64,000 bases of DNA from Bolinopsis microptera (Eukaryota > Ctenophora > Tentaculata > Lobata > Bolinopsidae), in the NCBI RefSeq assembly GCF_026151205.1, contig NC_087081.1, positions 1,539,886 to 1,603,885 on the forward strand, written 5' to 3'. The translations under genes were made by a program, and so were the position numbers. The notes beneath the pieces are model-generated. The model was given only the letters and a program-made list of their open reading frames with translations, ran no database searches and had not been told where the DNA came from. Each line of letters starts with the position of its first letter. Position 1 is the first letter of the stretch. Shown here piece by piece: positions 10,701 to 22,299 of this stretch.

Positions 10701-13700
10701 ATGCCACCTATAGTTGACTTACTAATTGGTTGCAGGTGAGAAATTCAGTCAAAACTGTAAAATTTCGGTCCTGGAAATTTCATCTTCAAAAACTGAAAAT
10801 GGGACAGAGATTGGGACAATATGATTTTACAATTTTATTCGGGATTTTGACTTCCAGTACCCCAATTTGGTTTCATACCATCATTGATTGACTGACTAAT
10901 TGGTTTCTGGGCAAAAATTTCATCTAATCTGTGAAATTTGTGTTCAGAAAAATGGGACAGACTTTTGAAAATACAACTTTTCGTTTTGTTAAGCTTTCTG
11001 CTGTGGGCTTCCTCCGACCGAAATCAAACTCCCAGCACCTCGATCGTGTCATATGTTACCTATAGTTGACTTACTAATTGGTTGCAGGTGAGAAATTCAA
11101 ACAAAACTGTAAAATTTCGGTCCTGGAAATTTCATCTTTAAAAACTGAAAATGGGACAGAGATTGGGACAATATGATTTTACAATTTTATTTGGGATTTT
11201 GACTTTCGGTACCCCAATTTGGTTTCATACCATCATCAATTGACTGACTAATTGGTTTCTGGGCAAAAATTTCATCTAATCTGTCAAATTTGTGTTCAGA
11301 AAATTTCATATTTGAAAATGGGACAGACTTTTGAAAATAAAACTTTTCGTTTTGTTAAGCTTTCTGCTGTGGGCTTCCTCCGACCGAAATCAAACTTCCA
11401 GCACCTCAATCTTGTCATATGCCACCTATAGTTGACTTACTAATTGGTTGCAGGTGAGAAATTCTGTCAAAACTTTAAAATTTCGGTCCTGGAAATTTCA
11501 TCTTCAAAAACTGAAAATGGGACAGAGATTGGGACAATATGATTTTACAATTTTATTCGGGATTTTGACTTCCAGTACCCCAATTTGGTTTCATACCATC
11601 ATCAGATGACTGACTAATTGGTTTCTGGCCAAAAATTTCATACAATCTGTCAAATTTGTGTTCAGAAAATTTCATATTTGAAAATGGGTCCTGGATATTT
11701 CATCTTCAAAAACTGAAAATGGGACAGAGATTGGGACAATATGATATTTAAAAATGGGACAGACTTTTGAAAATACAACTTTTCGTTTTGTTAAGCTTTC
11801 TGCTGTGGGCTTCCTCCGACCGAAATCAAACTTCCAGCACCTCAATCATGTCATATGCCACCTATAGTTGACTTACTAATTGGTTGCAGGTGAGAAATTC
11901 AGTCAAAACTGTAAAATTTCGGTCCTGGAAATTTCATCTTTAAAAACTGAAAATGGGACAGAGATTGGGACAATATGATTTTACAATTTTATTCGGGATT
12001 TTGACTTCCAGTACCCCAATTTGGTTTCATACCATCATTGATTGACTGACTAATTGGTTTCTGGGCAAAAATTTCATCTAATCTGTCAAATTTGTGTTCA
12101 GAAAATTTTATATTTGAAAATGGGACAGACTTTTGAAAATACAACTTTTCGTTTTGTTAAGCTTTCTGCTGTGGGCTTCCTCCGACCGAAATCAAACTCC
12201 CAGCACCTCGATCGTGTCATATGTTACCTATAGTTGACTTACTAATTGGTTGCAGGTGAGAAATTCAAACAAAACTGTAAAATTTCGGTCCTGGAAATTT
12301 CATCTTCAAAAACTGAAAATGGGACAGAGATTGGGACAATATGATTTTACAATTTTATTCGGGATTTTGACTTCCGGTACCCCAATTTGGTTTCAGACCA
12401 TCATCAATTGACTGACTAATTGGTTTCTGGGCAAAAATTGTATCTAATCTGTCAAATTTGTGTTCAGAAAATTTCATATTTGAAAATGGGACAGACTTTT
12501 GAAAATAAAACTTTTCGTTTTGTTAAGCTTTCTGCTGTGGGCTTCCTCCGACCGAAATCAAACTTCCAGCACCTCAATCGTGTCATATGCCACCTATAGT
12601 TGACTTACTAATTGGTTGCAGGTGAGAAATTCAGTCAAAGCTGTAAAATTTCGGTCCTGGAAATTTCATCTTCAAAAACTGAAAATGGGACAGAGATTGG
12701 GACAATATGATTTTACAATTTTATTCGGGATTTTGACTTCCAGTACCCCAATTTGGTTTCATACCATCATTGATTGACTGACTAATAGGTTTCTGGGCAA
12801 AAATTTCATCTAATCTGTCAAATTTGTGTTCAGAAAATTTCATATTTGAAAATGGGACAGACTTTTGAAAATACAACTTTTCGTTTTGTTAAGCTTTCTG
12901 CTGTGGGCTTCCTCTGACCGAAATCAAACTTCCAGCACCTCGATCGTGTCATATGCCACCTATAGTTGACTTACTAATTGGTTGCAGGTGAGAAATTCAA
13001 TCAAAACTGTAAAATGTCGGTCCTGGAAATTTCATCTTCAAAAACTGAAAATGGGACAGAGATTGGGACAATATGATTTTACAATTTTATTCGGGATTTT
13101 GACTTCCAGTACCCCAATTTGGTTTCATACCATCATCAGATGACTGACTAATTGGTTTCTGGCCAAAAATTTCATACAATCTGTCAAATTTGTGTTCAGA
13201 AAATTTCATATTTGAAAATGGGTCCTGGATATTTCATCTTCAAAAACTGAAAATGGGACAGAGATTGGGACAATATGATATTTAAAAATGGGACAGACTT
13301 TTGAAAATACAACTTTTCGTTTTGTTAAGCTTTCTGCTGTGGGCTTCCTCCGACCGAAATCAAACTTCCAGCACCTCAATCATGTCATATGCCACCTATA
13401 GTTGACTTACTAATTGGTTGCAGGTGAGAAATTCAGTCAAAACTGTAAAATTTCGGTCCTGGAAATTTCATCTTTAAAAACTGAAAATGGGACAGAGATT
13501 GGGACAATATGATTTTACAATTTTATTCGGGATTTTGACTTCCAGTACCCCAATTTGGTTTCATACCATCATTGATTGACTGACTAATTGGTTTCTGGGC
13601 AAAAATTTCATCTAATCTGTCAAATTTGTGTTCAGAAAATTTTATATTTGAAAATGGGACAGACTTTTGAAAATACAACTTTTCGTTTTGTTAAGCTTTC

Positions 13701-16700
13701 TGCTGTGGGCTTCCTCCGACCGAAATCAAACTCCCAGCACCTCGATCGTGTCATATGTTACCTATAGTTGACTTACTAATTGGTTGCAGGTGAGAAATTC
13801 AAACAAAACTGTAAAATTTCGGTCCTGGAAATTTCATCTTCAAAAACTGAAAATGGGACAGAGATTGGGACAATATGATTTTACAATTTTATTCGGGATT
13901 TTGACTTCCGGTACCCCAATTTGGTTTCAGACCATCATCAATTGACTGACTAATTGGTTTCTGGGCAAAAATTGTATCTAATCTGTCAAATTTGTGTTCA
14001 GAAAATTTCATATTTGAAAATGGGACAGACTTTTGAAAATAAAACTTTTCGTTTTGTTAAGCTTTCTGCTGTGGGCTTCCTCCGACCGAAATCAAACTTC
14101 CAGCACCTCAATCGTGTCATATGCCACCTATAGTTGACTTACTAATTGGTTGCAGGTGAGAAATTCAGTCAAAGCTGTAAAATTTCGGTCCTGGAAATTT
14201 CATCTTCAAAAACTGAAAATGGGACAGAGATTGGGACAATATGATATTTAAAAATGGGACAGACTTTTGAAAATACAACTTTTCGTTTTGTTAAGCTTTC
14301 TGCTGTGGGCTTCCTCCGACCGAAATCAAACTTCCAGCACCTCAATCATGTCATATGCCACCTATAGTTGACTTACTAATTGGTTGCAGGTGAGAAATTC
14401 AGTCAAAACTGTAAAATTTCGGTCCTGGAAATTTCATCTTTAAAAACTGAAAATGGGACAGAGATTGGGACAATATGATATTTGAAAATGGGACAGACTT
14501 TTGAAAATACAACTTTTCGTTTTGTTAAGCTTTCTGCTGTGGGCTTCCTCCGACCGAAATCAAACTTCCAGCACCTCAATCATGTCATATGCCACCTATA
14601 GTTGACTTACTAATTGGTTGCAGGTGAGAAATTCAGTCAAAACTGTAAAATTTCGGTCCTGGAAATTTCATCTTTAAAAACTGAAAATGGGACAGAGATT
14701 GGGACAATATGATTTTACAATTTTATTCGGGATTTTGACTTCCAGTACCCCAATTTGGTTTCATACCATCATTGATTGACTGACTAATTGGTTTCTGGGC
14801 AAAAATTTCATCTAATCTGTCAAATTTGTGTTCAGAAAATTTTATATTTGAAAATGGGACAGACTTTTGAAAATACAACTTTTCGTTTTGTTAAGCTTTC
14901 TGCTGTGGGCTTCCTCCGACCGAAATCAAACTCCCAGCACCTCGATCGTGTCATATTTTACCTATAGTTGACTTACTAATTGGTTGCAGGTGAGAAATTC
15001 AAACAAAACTGTAAAATTTCGGTCCTGGAAATTTCATCTTCAAAAACTGAAAATGGGACAGAGATTGGGACAATATGATTTTACAATTTTATTCGGGATT
15101 TTGACTTCCGGTACCCCAATTTGGTTTCAGACCATCATCAATTGACTGACTAATTGGTTTCTGGGCAAAAATTGTATCTAATCTGTCAAATTTGTGTTCA
15201 GAAAATTTCATATTTGAAAATGGGACAGACTTTTGAAAATAAAACTTTTCGTTTTGTTAAGCTTTCTGCTGTGGGCTTCCTCCGACCGAAATCAAACTTC
15301 CAGCACCTCAATCGTGTCATATGCCACCTATAGTTGACTTACTAATTGGTTGCAGGTGAGAAATTCAGTCAAAGCTGTAAAATTTCGGTCCTGGAAATTT
15401 CATCTTCAAAAACTGAAAATGGGACAGAGATTGGGACAATATGATTTTACAATTTTATTCGGGATTTTGACTTCCAGTACCCCAATTTGGTTTCATACCA
15501 TCATTGATTGACTGACTAATAGGTTTCTGGGCAAAAATTTCATCTAATCTGTCAAATTTGTGTTCAGAAAATTTCATATTTGAAAATGGGACAGACTTTT
15601 GAAAATACAACTTTTCGTTTTGTTAAGCTTTCTGCTGTGGGCTTCCTCTGACCGAAATCAAACTTCCAGCACCTCGATCGTGTCATATGCCACCTATAGT
15701 TGACTTACTAATTGGTTGCAGGTGAGAAATTCAATCAAAACTGTAAAATGTCGGTCCTGGAAATTTCATCTTCAAAAACTGAAAATGGGACAGAGATTGG
15801 GACAATATGATTTTACAATTTTATTCGGGATTTTGACTTCCAGTACCCCAATTTGGTTTCATACCATCATCAATTGACTGACTAATTGGTTTTTGGGCAA
15901 AAATTTCATCTAATCTGTCAAATTTGTGTTCAGAAAATTTCATATTTGAAAATGGGACAGACTTTTGAAAATACAACTTTTCGTTTTGTTAAGCTTTCTG
16001 CTGTGGGCTTCCTCCGACCGAAATCAAACTTCCAGCACCTCAATTGTGTCATATGCCACCTATAGTTGACTTACTAATTGGTTGCAGGTGAGAAATTCAG
16101 TCAAAACTGTAAAGTTTCGGTCCTGGAAATTTCATCTTTAAAAACTGAAAATGGGACAGAGATTGGGACAATATGATTTTACAATTTTATTCGGGATTTT
16201 GACTTCCAGTACCCCAATTTGGTGTCATACCATCATTGATTGACTGACTAATAGGTTTCTGGGCAAAAATTTCATCTAATCTGTCAAATTTGTGTTCAGA
16301 AAATTTCATATTTGAAAATGGGACAGACTTTTGAAAATACAACTTTTCGTTTTGTTAAGCTTTCTGCTGTGGGCTTCCTCCGACCGAAATCAAACTTCCA
16401 GCACCTCAATCGTGTCATATGCCACCTATAGTTGACTTACTAATTGGTTGCAGGTGATAAATTCAGTCAAAGCTGTAAAATTTCGGTCCTGGAAATTTCA
16501 TCTTCAAAAACTGAAAATGGGACAGAGATTGGGACAATATGATTTTACAATTTTATTCGGGATTTTGACTTCCAGTACCCCAATTTGGTTTCATACCATC
16601 ATTGATTGACTGACTAATAGGTTTCTGGGCAAAAATTTCATCTAATCTGTCAAATTTGTGTTCAGAAAATTTCATATTTGAAAATGGGACAGACTTTTGA

Positions 16701-17580
16701 AAATACAACTTTTCGTTTTGTTAAGCTTTCTGCTGTGGGCTTCCTCTGACCGAAATCAAACTTCCAGCACCTCGATCGTGTCATATGCCACCTATAGTTG
16801 ACTTACTAATTGGTTGCAGGTGAGAAATTCAATCAAAACTGTAAAATGTCGGTCCTGGAAATTTCATCTTCAAAAACTGAAAATGGGACAGAGATTGGGA
16901 CAATATGATTTTACAATTTTATTCGGGATTTTGACTTCCAGTACCCCAATTTGGTTTCATACCATCATCAATTGACTGACTAATTGGTTTTTGGGCAAAA
17001 ATTTCATCTAATCTGTCAAATTTGTGTTCAGAAAATTTCATATTTGAAAATGGGACAGACTTTTGAAAATACAACTTTTCGTTTTGTTAAGCTTTCTGCT
17101 GTGGGCTTCCTCCGACCGAAATCAAACTTCCAGCACCTCAATTGTGTCATATGCCACCTATAGTTGACTTACTAATTGGTTGCAGGTGAGAAATTCAGTC
17201 AAAACTGTAAAGTTTCGGTCCTGGAAATTTCATCTTTAAAAACTGAAAATGGGACAGAGATTGGGACAATATGATTTTACAATTTTATTCGGGATTTTGA
17301 CTTCCAGTACCCCAATTTGGTTTCATACCATCATTGATTGACTGACTAATAGGTTTCTGGGCAAAAATTTCATCTAATCTGTCAAATTTGTGTTCAGAAA
17401 ATTTCATATTTGAAAATGGGACAGACTTTTGAAAATACAACTTTTCGTTTTGTTAAGCTTTCTGCTGTGGGCTTCCTCCGACCGAAATCAAACTTCCAGC
17501 ACCTCAATCGTGTCATATGCCACCTATAGTTGACTTACTAATTGGTTGCAGGTGATAAATTCAGTCAAAACTGTAAAATG
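7712..17580. repeat. Satellite array, unit about 366 bp (an old dimer of about 183 bp), about 27 units
   Basis: The motif GGGATTTTGACTTCC recurs at 8129, 8495, 8861 and 9227, exactly 366 bp apart, and continues to about 17.5 kb. Within a unit, two halves are clearly related: each runs CTTCCAG(T/C)ACC(C/T)CAAT..., then CTAATTGGTT, then AAATTTCAT, then GAAAATGGGACAG. This implies an ancestral monomer of about 183 bp. Edge units (7.7-8.1 kb) are the most diverged and central units the most alike, as expected from unequal exchange. Multi-unit blocks are themselves duplicated, for example variant markers spaced about 1,534 bp (12.2 and 13.73 kb) and about 1,097 bp (16.04 and 17.14 kb). Short open frames inside are incidental. 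Confidence 0.93.
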
Positions 17581-18278
17581 GGACAGAATTTGGAAAATAT
17601 GAATTTTCGTTTTGTTATTAAGGAGCAGTCTAGTGCTGTTTCGAAAGAATTTTTTGAGCCTGTACAGACCAAGGCACCCTAGTTTGCAAGGAACCCTCTT
17701 TTCTGTACATTATGAGTCGCATGTTCCCAATACTTCACCAGGGTCAGGTGACTTAACCGCTAGATTTAGTATTATGATTTTTCAATTTTCTTCGGGATTT
17801 TGACTTCCAGTACCTCAATTTGGTTTCATACCATCATCAATTAACTGACTTATATTGATCCCTGGGCAAAAATTCAATCCAATCTGACAAATTCGTGTTC
17901 AGAAATTGTCATATTTGAAAATTGGACAGAATTTGGAAGATATGAATTTCCAGCACCTCAATAGTGTCATATGCCACCTATAGTTGACTTACTAATTGGT
18001 TGCAGGTGAGAAATTCAGTCAAAACTGTAAAATTTCGGTCCTGGAAATTTCATCTTCAAAAACCGAAAATGGGACAGAGATTGGGACAATATGATTTTAC
18101 AATTTTATTCGGGATTTTGACTTCCAGTACCCCAATTTGGTTTCATACCATCATCAATTGACTGACTAATTGGTTTTTGGGCAAAAATTTCATCTAATCT
18201 GTCAAATTTGTTATCACTTCGAGATGGCCAGGCCTACTCTCATGCTGTCTATATGTGATGATTAATTCTGAAAAACTA

Positions 18279-18350
18279 GGGACAACTGGGGAATGATCCC
18301 AGAACCTCGAGATTTCGCGTCTCTTGCTCTACCAATTGAGCTACTGACCC
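18279..18350 (-). tRNA. tRNA-like gene, left arm of palindrome (anticodon position CGA)
   Basis: This is the mirror copy of the gene at 18451-18522 and has the identical 72-nt sequence on the minus strand. It is followed on that strand by a T5 run (18271-18275 read as A5 on plus). The same deviations from a canonical tRNA apply. Confidence 0.5.
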
Positions 18351-18450
18351 TGATTCTCAGAGCGAAATCACCACTCATATACAGCACAATTTCAGCACAA
18401 TTAGCATGAAATTGTGCTGTATATGAGTGGTGATTTCGCTCTGAGAATCA

Positions 18451-18522
18451 GGGTCAGTAGCTCAATTGGTAGAGCAAGAGACGCGAAATCTCGAGGTTCT
18501 GGGATCATTCCCCAGTTGTCCC
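18451..18522 (+). tRNA. tRNA-like gene, right arm of palindrome (anticodon position CGA)
   Basis: Seventy-two bases fold as a cloverleaf: acceptor GGGTCAG/TTGTCCC (one mismatch), D arm GCTC/GAGC with loop AATTGGTA, anticodon stem AGAGA/TCTCG (outer pair mismatched) with loop CGCGAAA, variable AGGTT, T arm CTGGG/CCCAG with loop ATCATTC. Positions 34-36 read CGA, which would be serine, yet there is no long variable arm. Position 33 is G rather than the near-universal T, and the T loop lacks T54 and A58. The box A (TAGCTCAATTGG) and box B-like (GGGATCATTCC) promoters are recognisable. It is most likely a tRNA-derived Pol III gene or SINE head rather than a working tRNA. Confidence 0.55.
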
Positions 18523-18525
18523 TAG

Positions 18526-18530
18526 TTTTT
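18526..18530 (+). terminator. Pol III T5 terminator after the tRNA-like gene
   Basis: TTTTT starts four bases after the predicted 3' end of the tRNA-like gene. The palindrome gives a mirror copy at 18271-18275 for the minus-strand gene. A Pol III transcript from either arm would thus be released as a short RNA and would not read into the satellite. Confidence 0.6.
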
Positions 18531-19988
18531 CAGAATTAATCATCACATATAGACAGCATGAGAGTAGGCCTGGCCATCTCGAAGTGATAATAATAATTAA
18601 ATGTTTCGCAGATTGGCAATCATCGGTGTTGTTGGTGTTGTACATGCACTGCACTGATAATGATATCACGTTGAACGTGTAATGTAAATATAGTGTGGAT
18701 ACATGCGAATATATATTCTAAATAACTGTCAAATTTGTGTTCAGAAAATTTCATATTTGAAAATGGGACAGACTTTTGAAAATACAACTTTTCGTTTTGT
18801 TAAGCTTTCTGCTGTGGGCTTCCTCCGACCGAAATCAAACTTCCAGCACCTCAATTGTGTCATATGCCACCTATAGTTGACTTACTAATTGGTTGCAGGT
18901 GAGAAATTCAGTCAAAACTGTAAAATTTCGGTCCTGGAAATTTCATCTTTAAAAACTGAAAATGGGACAGAGATTGGGACAATATGATTATTTGATTTTA
19001 CAATTTTATTTGGCATTTTGACTTTCAGTACCCCAATTTGGTTTCATACCATCATCAATTGACTGACTAATTGGTTTCTGGGCAAACATTTCATACAATC
19101 TGTCAAATTTGTGTTCAGAAAATTTCATATTTGAAAATGGGTCCTGGATATTTCATTTTCAAATACTGAAAATGGGACAGAGATTGGGACAATATGATAT
19201 TTGAAAATGGGACAGACTTTTGAAAATACAACTTTTCGTTTTGTTAAGCTTTCTGCTGTGGGCTTCCTCCGACCGAAATCAAACTTCCAGCACCTCAATC
19301 GTGTCATATGCCACCTATAGTTGACTTACTAATTGGTTGCAGGTGATAAATTCAGTCAAAACTGTAAAATGGGACAGAATTTGGAAAATATGAATTTTCG
19401 TTTTGTTATTAAGGAGCAGTCTAGTGCTGTTTCGAAAGAATTTTTTGAGCCTGTACAGACCAAGGCACCCTAGTTTGCAAGGAACCCTCTTTTCTGTACA
19501 TTATGAGTCGCATGTTCCCAATACTTCACCAGGGTCAGGTGACTTAACCGCTAGATTTAGTATTATGATTTTTCAATTTTCTTCGGATTTTGACTTCCAG
19601 TACCTCAATTTGGTTTCATACCATCATCAATTAACTGACTTATATTGATCCCTGGGCAAAAATTCAATCCAATCTGACAAATTCGTGTTCAGAAATTGTC
19701 ATATTTGAAAATTGGACAGAATTTGGAAGATATGAATTTCCAGCACCTCAATAGTGTCATATGCCACCTATAGTTGACTTACTAATTAATTGCAGGTGAG
19801 AAATTCAGTCAAAACTGTAAAATTTCGGTCCTGGAAATTTCATCTTCAAAAACCGAAAATGAGACAGAGATTGGGACAATATGATTTTACAATTTTATTC
19901 GGGATTTTGACTTCCAGTACCCCAATTTGGTTTCATACCATCATCAATTGATTGACTAATCGGTTTTTGGCCAAAAATTTCATACAAT

Positions 19989-21618
19989 TGTAAGCAGTGG
20001 ACACTTGCTTCCCGGTTCGAAGTTTATTTGCATTTAATTAAGGGTTTGGACAATGGAAACGAGCGGGATAATAAAGGGTAAACAAAATTAAACTATGAAA
20101 CAACCCAATGAATAATTCGACAACCTCTACTTCAAATCCTAATTAACCAGACTCGTATCGCCCATAAACGCCCAGCGATCTAGCGCTGCAACCTAAAACA
20201 CGGATAGCACGGTCAACTCGCCTTGACCGTGCCTAATCTAGGTGCCCTGAAACAACCACTGTTGGTTCTTCCTCTTGCTCTGATCTAGACGCCCTGAATC
20301 AACCATTGTCGATTCTAAACCTCTAACGACACGTTCCATCCGTGCTCACCAGGCCCCAACCATAACTGGTCCTGGTCCCTTACACTAGTCCGGTATCAAC
20401 CATGACCCTCTATCGAATAGGGTGAGAATACAAACAAGGGGTATAATAAAGGTGCCCAAGGTACTTAACTGAACAATGAATAATCGAATATTTGCTCAAC
20501 CAACGCTTAGTCACTTAGACTCATATTGCCTCAAATACTATGCAACAAATTCCTAATTACTCCGATTCATACTGCCTCAAATATTACGCAACACACTTCC
20601 TGCCGTTAATCCTGCCCTTAATCTAGCTTTACCTATCTGAGTCAACCATTGCTGACTATTCCTCCCGGGCTCTTACTCTTAGTCTAGCCTTATCTGTCTA
20701 AGTCAACCAGTGCTGACTATTCCTCCCGGGCTCTTATTCTTAATTTAGCTTTACCTATCCGAGTCAACCAGTGCTGACTATTCCTCCCGGGCTCTTACTC
20801 TTAGTCTAGCCTTATCTATCTGAGGCAACCATTGCTGACTATTCCTCCCGGGCTCTTATTCTTAGTCTAGCTTTATCTGTCTAAGTCAACCAGTGCTGAC
20901 TATTTCTCCCGGGCTCTTACTCTTAGTCTCGCTTTACCTATCTGAGTCAACCATTGCTTACTCTCGCTCTGCCAGAGCCCAGTGTTGTCAAGACATCCCC
21001 TGGTGTCGGACCAACCATTGTTGACCCCGGCCACAACCAAGCCTGATAATAGTAACTACGTAATGCTCCACTATTCTACGGCCGCCAATATTATACTTAC
21101 CACTATAACCATCTACCTAACTAAACGACCTAACCTTAACAGGTTCTAGCTACAGAACCTGCCCGGTATCAAAATGACCCCCCTCTCGATCGGGTAAACT
21201 GGCACTCCCTATCTCAAAAGGCTAATCGTATTTTCCTCTCGCCCCTGATAGTCTAAACAATCTACCATTTCCCGGGAATCTGAAACTATCCTGTCGATAG
21301 CCGCAACAATGTAACACTAGTATTCTGTAAACACTCCATAACTCAACCTCGTGCTGACCAAACATATGTTAAACTGACCTCTCTGCACTAATATATGCCC
21401 AAAATACTACCGTCACATACTGGACCCCACGACCGCCTTATTATAATCATTACACTATCTACATATTACACAATATTACCCTTAATTCATCTCAATTAAT
21501 CACTGCTTACACAACTTTACAAAATATGTTCTTTCTTAGAACCTTACTATACTGGTACAATAATTTAATGGAAAATCTCTTACTATAGACCATATCTCTT
21601 GCCCGATCACAGCTTACA
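19989..21618 (-). repeat. Left LTR (3' LTR of the minus-strand element), 1,630 bp
   Basis: It begins TGTAAGCAGTGG and ends in GCTTACA, so the ends form a 7-bp inverted repeat. It matches 31390-33301 nearly throughout, differing mainly in having about six rather than ten copies of a 61-bp internal repeat (GTCAACCAGTGCTGAC... starting 20641, 20702, 20763 and so on). It also lacks a 27-bp segment near 21390. It is followed by a partial duplicate of its own last section (21619-21680). Confidence 0.9.
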
Positions 21619-21808
21619 CAACTTTACAAAATATGTTCTTTCTTAGAACCCTACTATACTGGTACAATAATTTAATAAAGTTTCACAATATCCAAACTTA
21701 ACGGCTTACTTTATCTGTCCATTTTCTCTTTCGTCTCTTCTTATCCCCGTCTCATTCTTCGTTGCGAACATCCTCATCTGGATCCGGTCCCGAGTCTCCG
21801 TTTGTTGT

Positions 21809-22044
21809 TCAACATATCTTCTTCTGGCTCTCGCTCCAGATCTCCGCTCCTCGTTCTGAATATTTTCCTCTGGATCCCGTTCCACGTCTCTTGTCTCCTT
21901 CCAGATATCTACTTCTGGATCTCGTTCCATATCTCTTTTCTCCTTCCAGATATCTTCTTTTGGATCTCGTTTCATGTCTCTTTTCTCCTTCCAGATATCT
22001 TCTTCTGGATCTCGTTCGATGTCTCTGTTCAGAATACAAGTTGA
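21809..22044 (-). repeat. 45-bp tandem repeat encoding a charged 15-residue motif
   Basis: On the minus strand the frame from 22080 to 21706 contains about five imperfect copies of RDIERDPEEDIWKEK (RDMKRDPKEDIWKEK, RDMERDPEVDIWKET and so on). The frame stays open across 124 codons, with mostly conservative changes. It lies inside the LTR element, near its 3' LTR. It may be a remnant of an element-encoded hydrophilic protein or just a coding-frame minisatellite. I do not recognise a domain. Confidence 0.6.
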
Positions 22045-22299
22045 TGTACTACGCATCTCAATCCGTGGGTTTAGTGTCACTGTCTTTCTTGTACTCCAGG
22101 TATGTTCACCATCTTCTCCTCACCGCCCCTGTTGGGTGATACTCTCCGATAGTTATTTATTAAGACTTCGTTTTAATTTTCATTTCAATATCGACAGTTC
22201 TTTCAGTTCCAAGTAATTTCTGATTTATCTGATTTTTTGTGATCAATGATGTTGCACTGTTATTTCGATATAACTACTGTTATATAAATCTTATGACTC

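Larger units (their letters stand above)
18211..18590. repeat. Perfect 380-bp palindrome with divergent tRNA-like genes
   Basis: The two arms are reverse complements around 18400.5. Outer ends read TTATCACTTC and GAAGTGATAA. The inner arms CAGCACAATTTCA / TGAAATTGTGCTG leave a loop of about 12 bp. Each arm carries one tRNA-like gene transcribed outward from the centre and ending in a T5 run. Confidence 0.92.
18211..18725. mobile_element. tRNA-like palindromic insertion flanked by a 12-bp direct repeat
   Basis: The satellite is interrupted here. CTGTCAAATTTG stands immediately left (18199-18210) and right (18726-18737) of the insert, the pattern expected of a target-site duplication of LINE-mobilised (SINE-like) DNA. 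The alternative is that the 12 bp simply belong to the satellite and mark its cut point, although a clean cut would not duplicate them. The insert consists of a 380-bp palindrome (18211-18590) and a 135-bp AT-rich tail (18591-18725) with no coding capacity. Confidence 0.7.
17581..19988. repeat. Distal, rearranged part of the satellite array
   Basis: A block of about 630 bp starting near 17555 recurs about 1,791 bp downstream, starting near 19344. It contains a non-satellite insert (GTATTAAGGAGCAGTC region near 17618 and 19409) followed by diverged satellite sequence. Satellite units at 17940-18210 and 18726-19360 flank the palindromic tRNA-like element. The array is cut off at 19988 by the left LTR of the retrotransposon. 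The 63- and 81-codon frames at 17612 and 19403 are two copies of the same incidental frame. Confidence 0.8.

Noticed and set aside
7712-19988. Short open frames inside the satellite (9286-9621, 17612-17803, 19125-19307, 19403-19648)
   Set aside because: They change or vanish between otherwise identical satellite units and show no domain.
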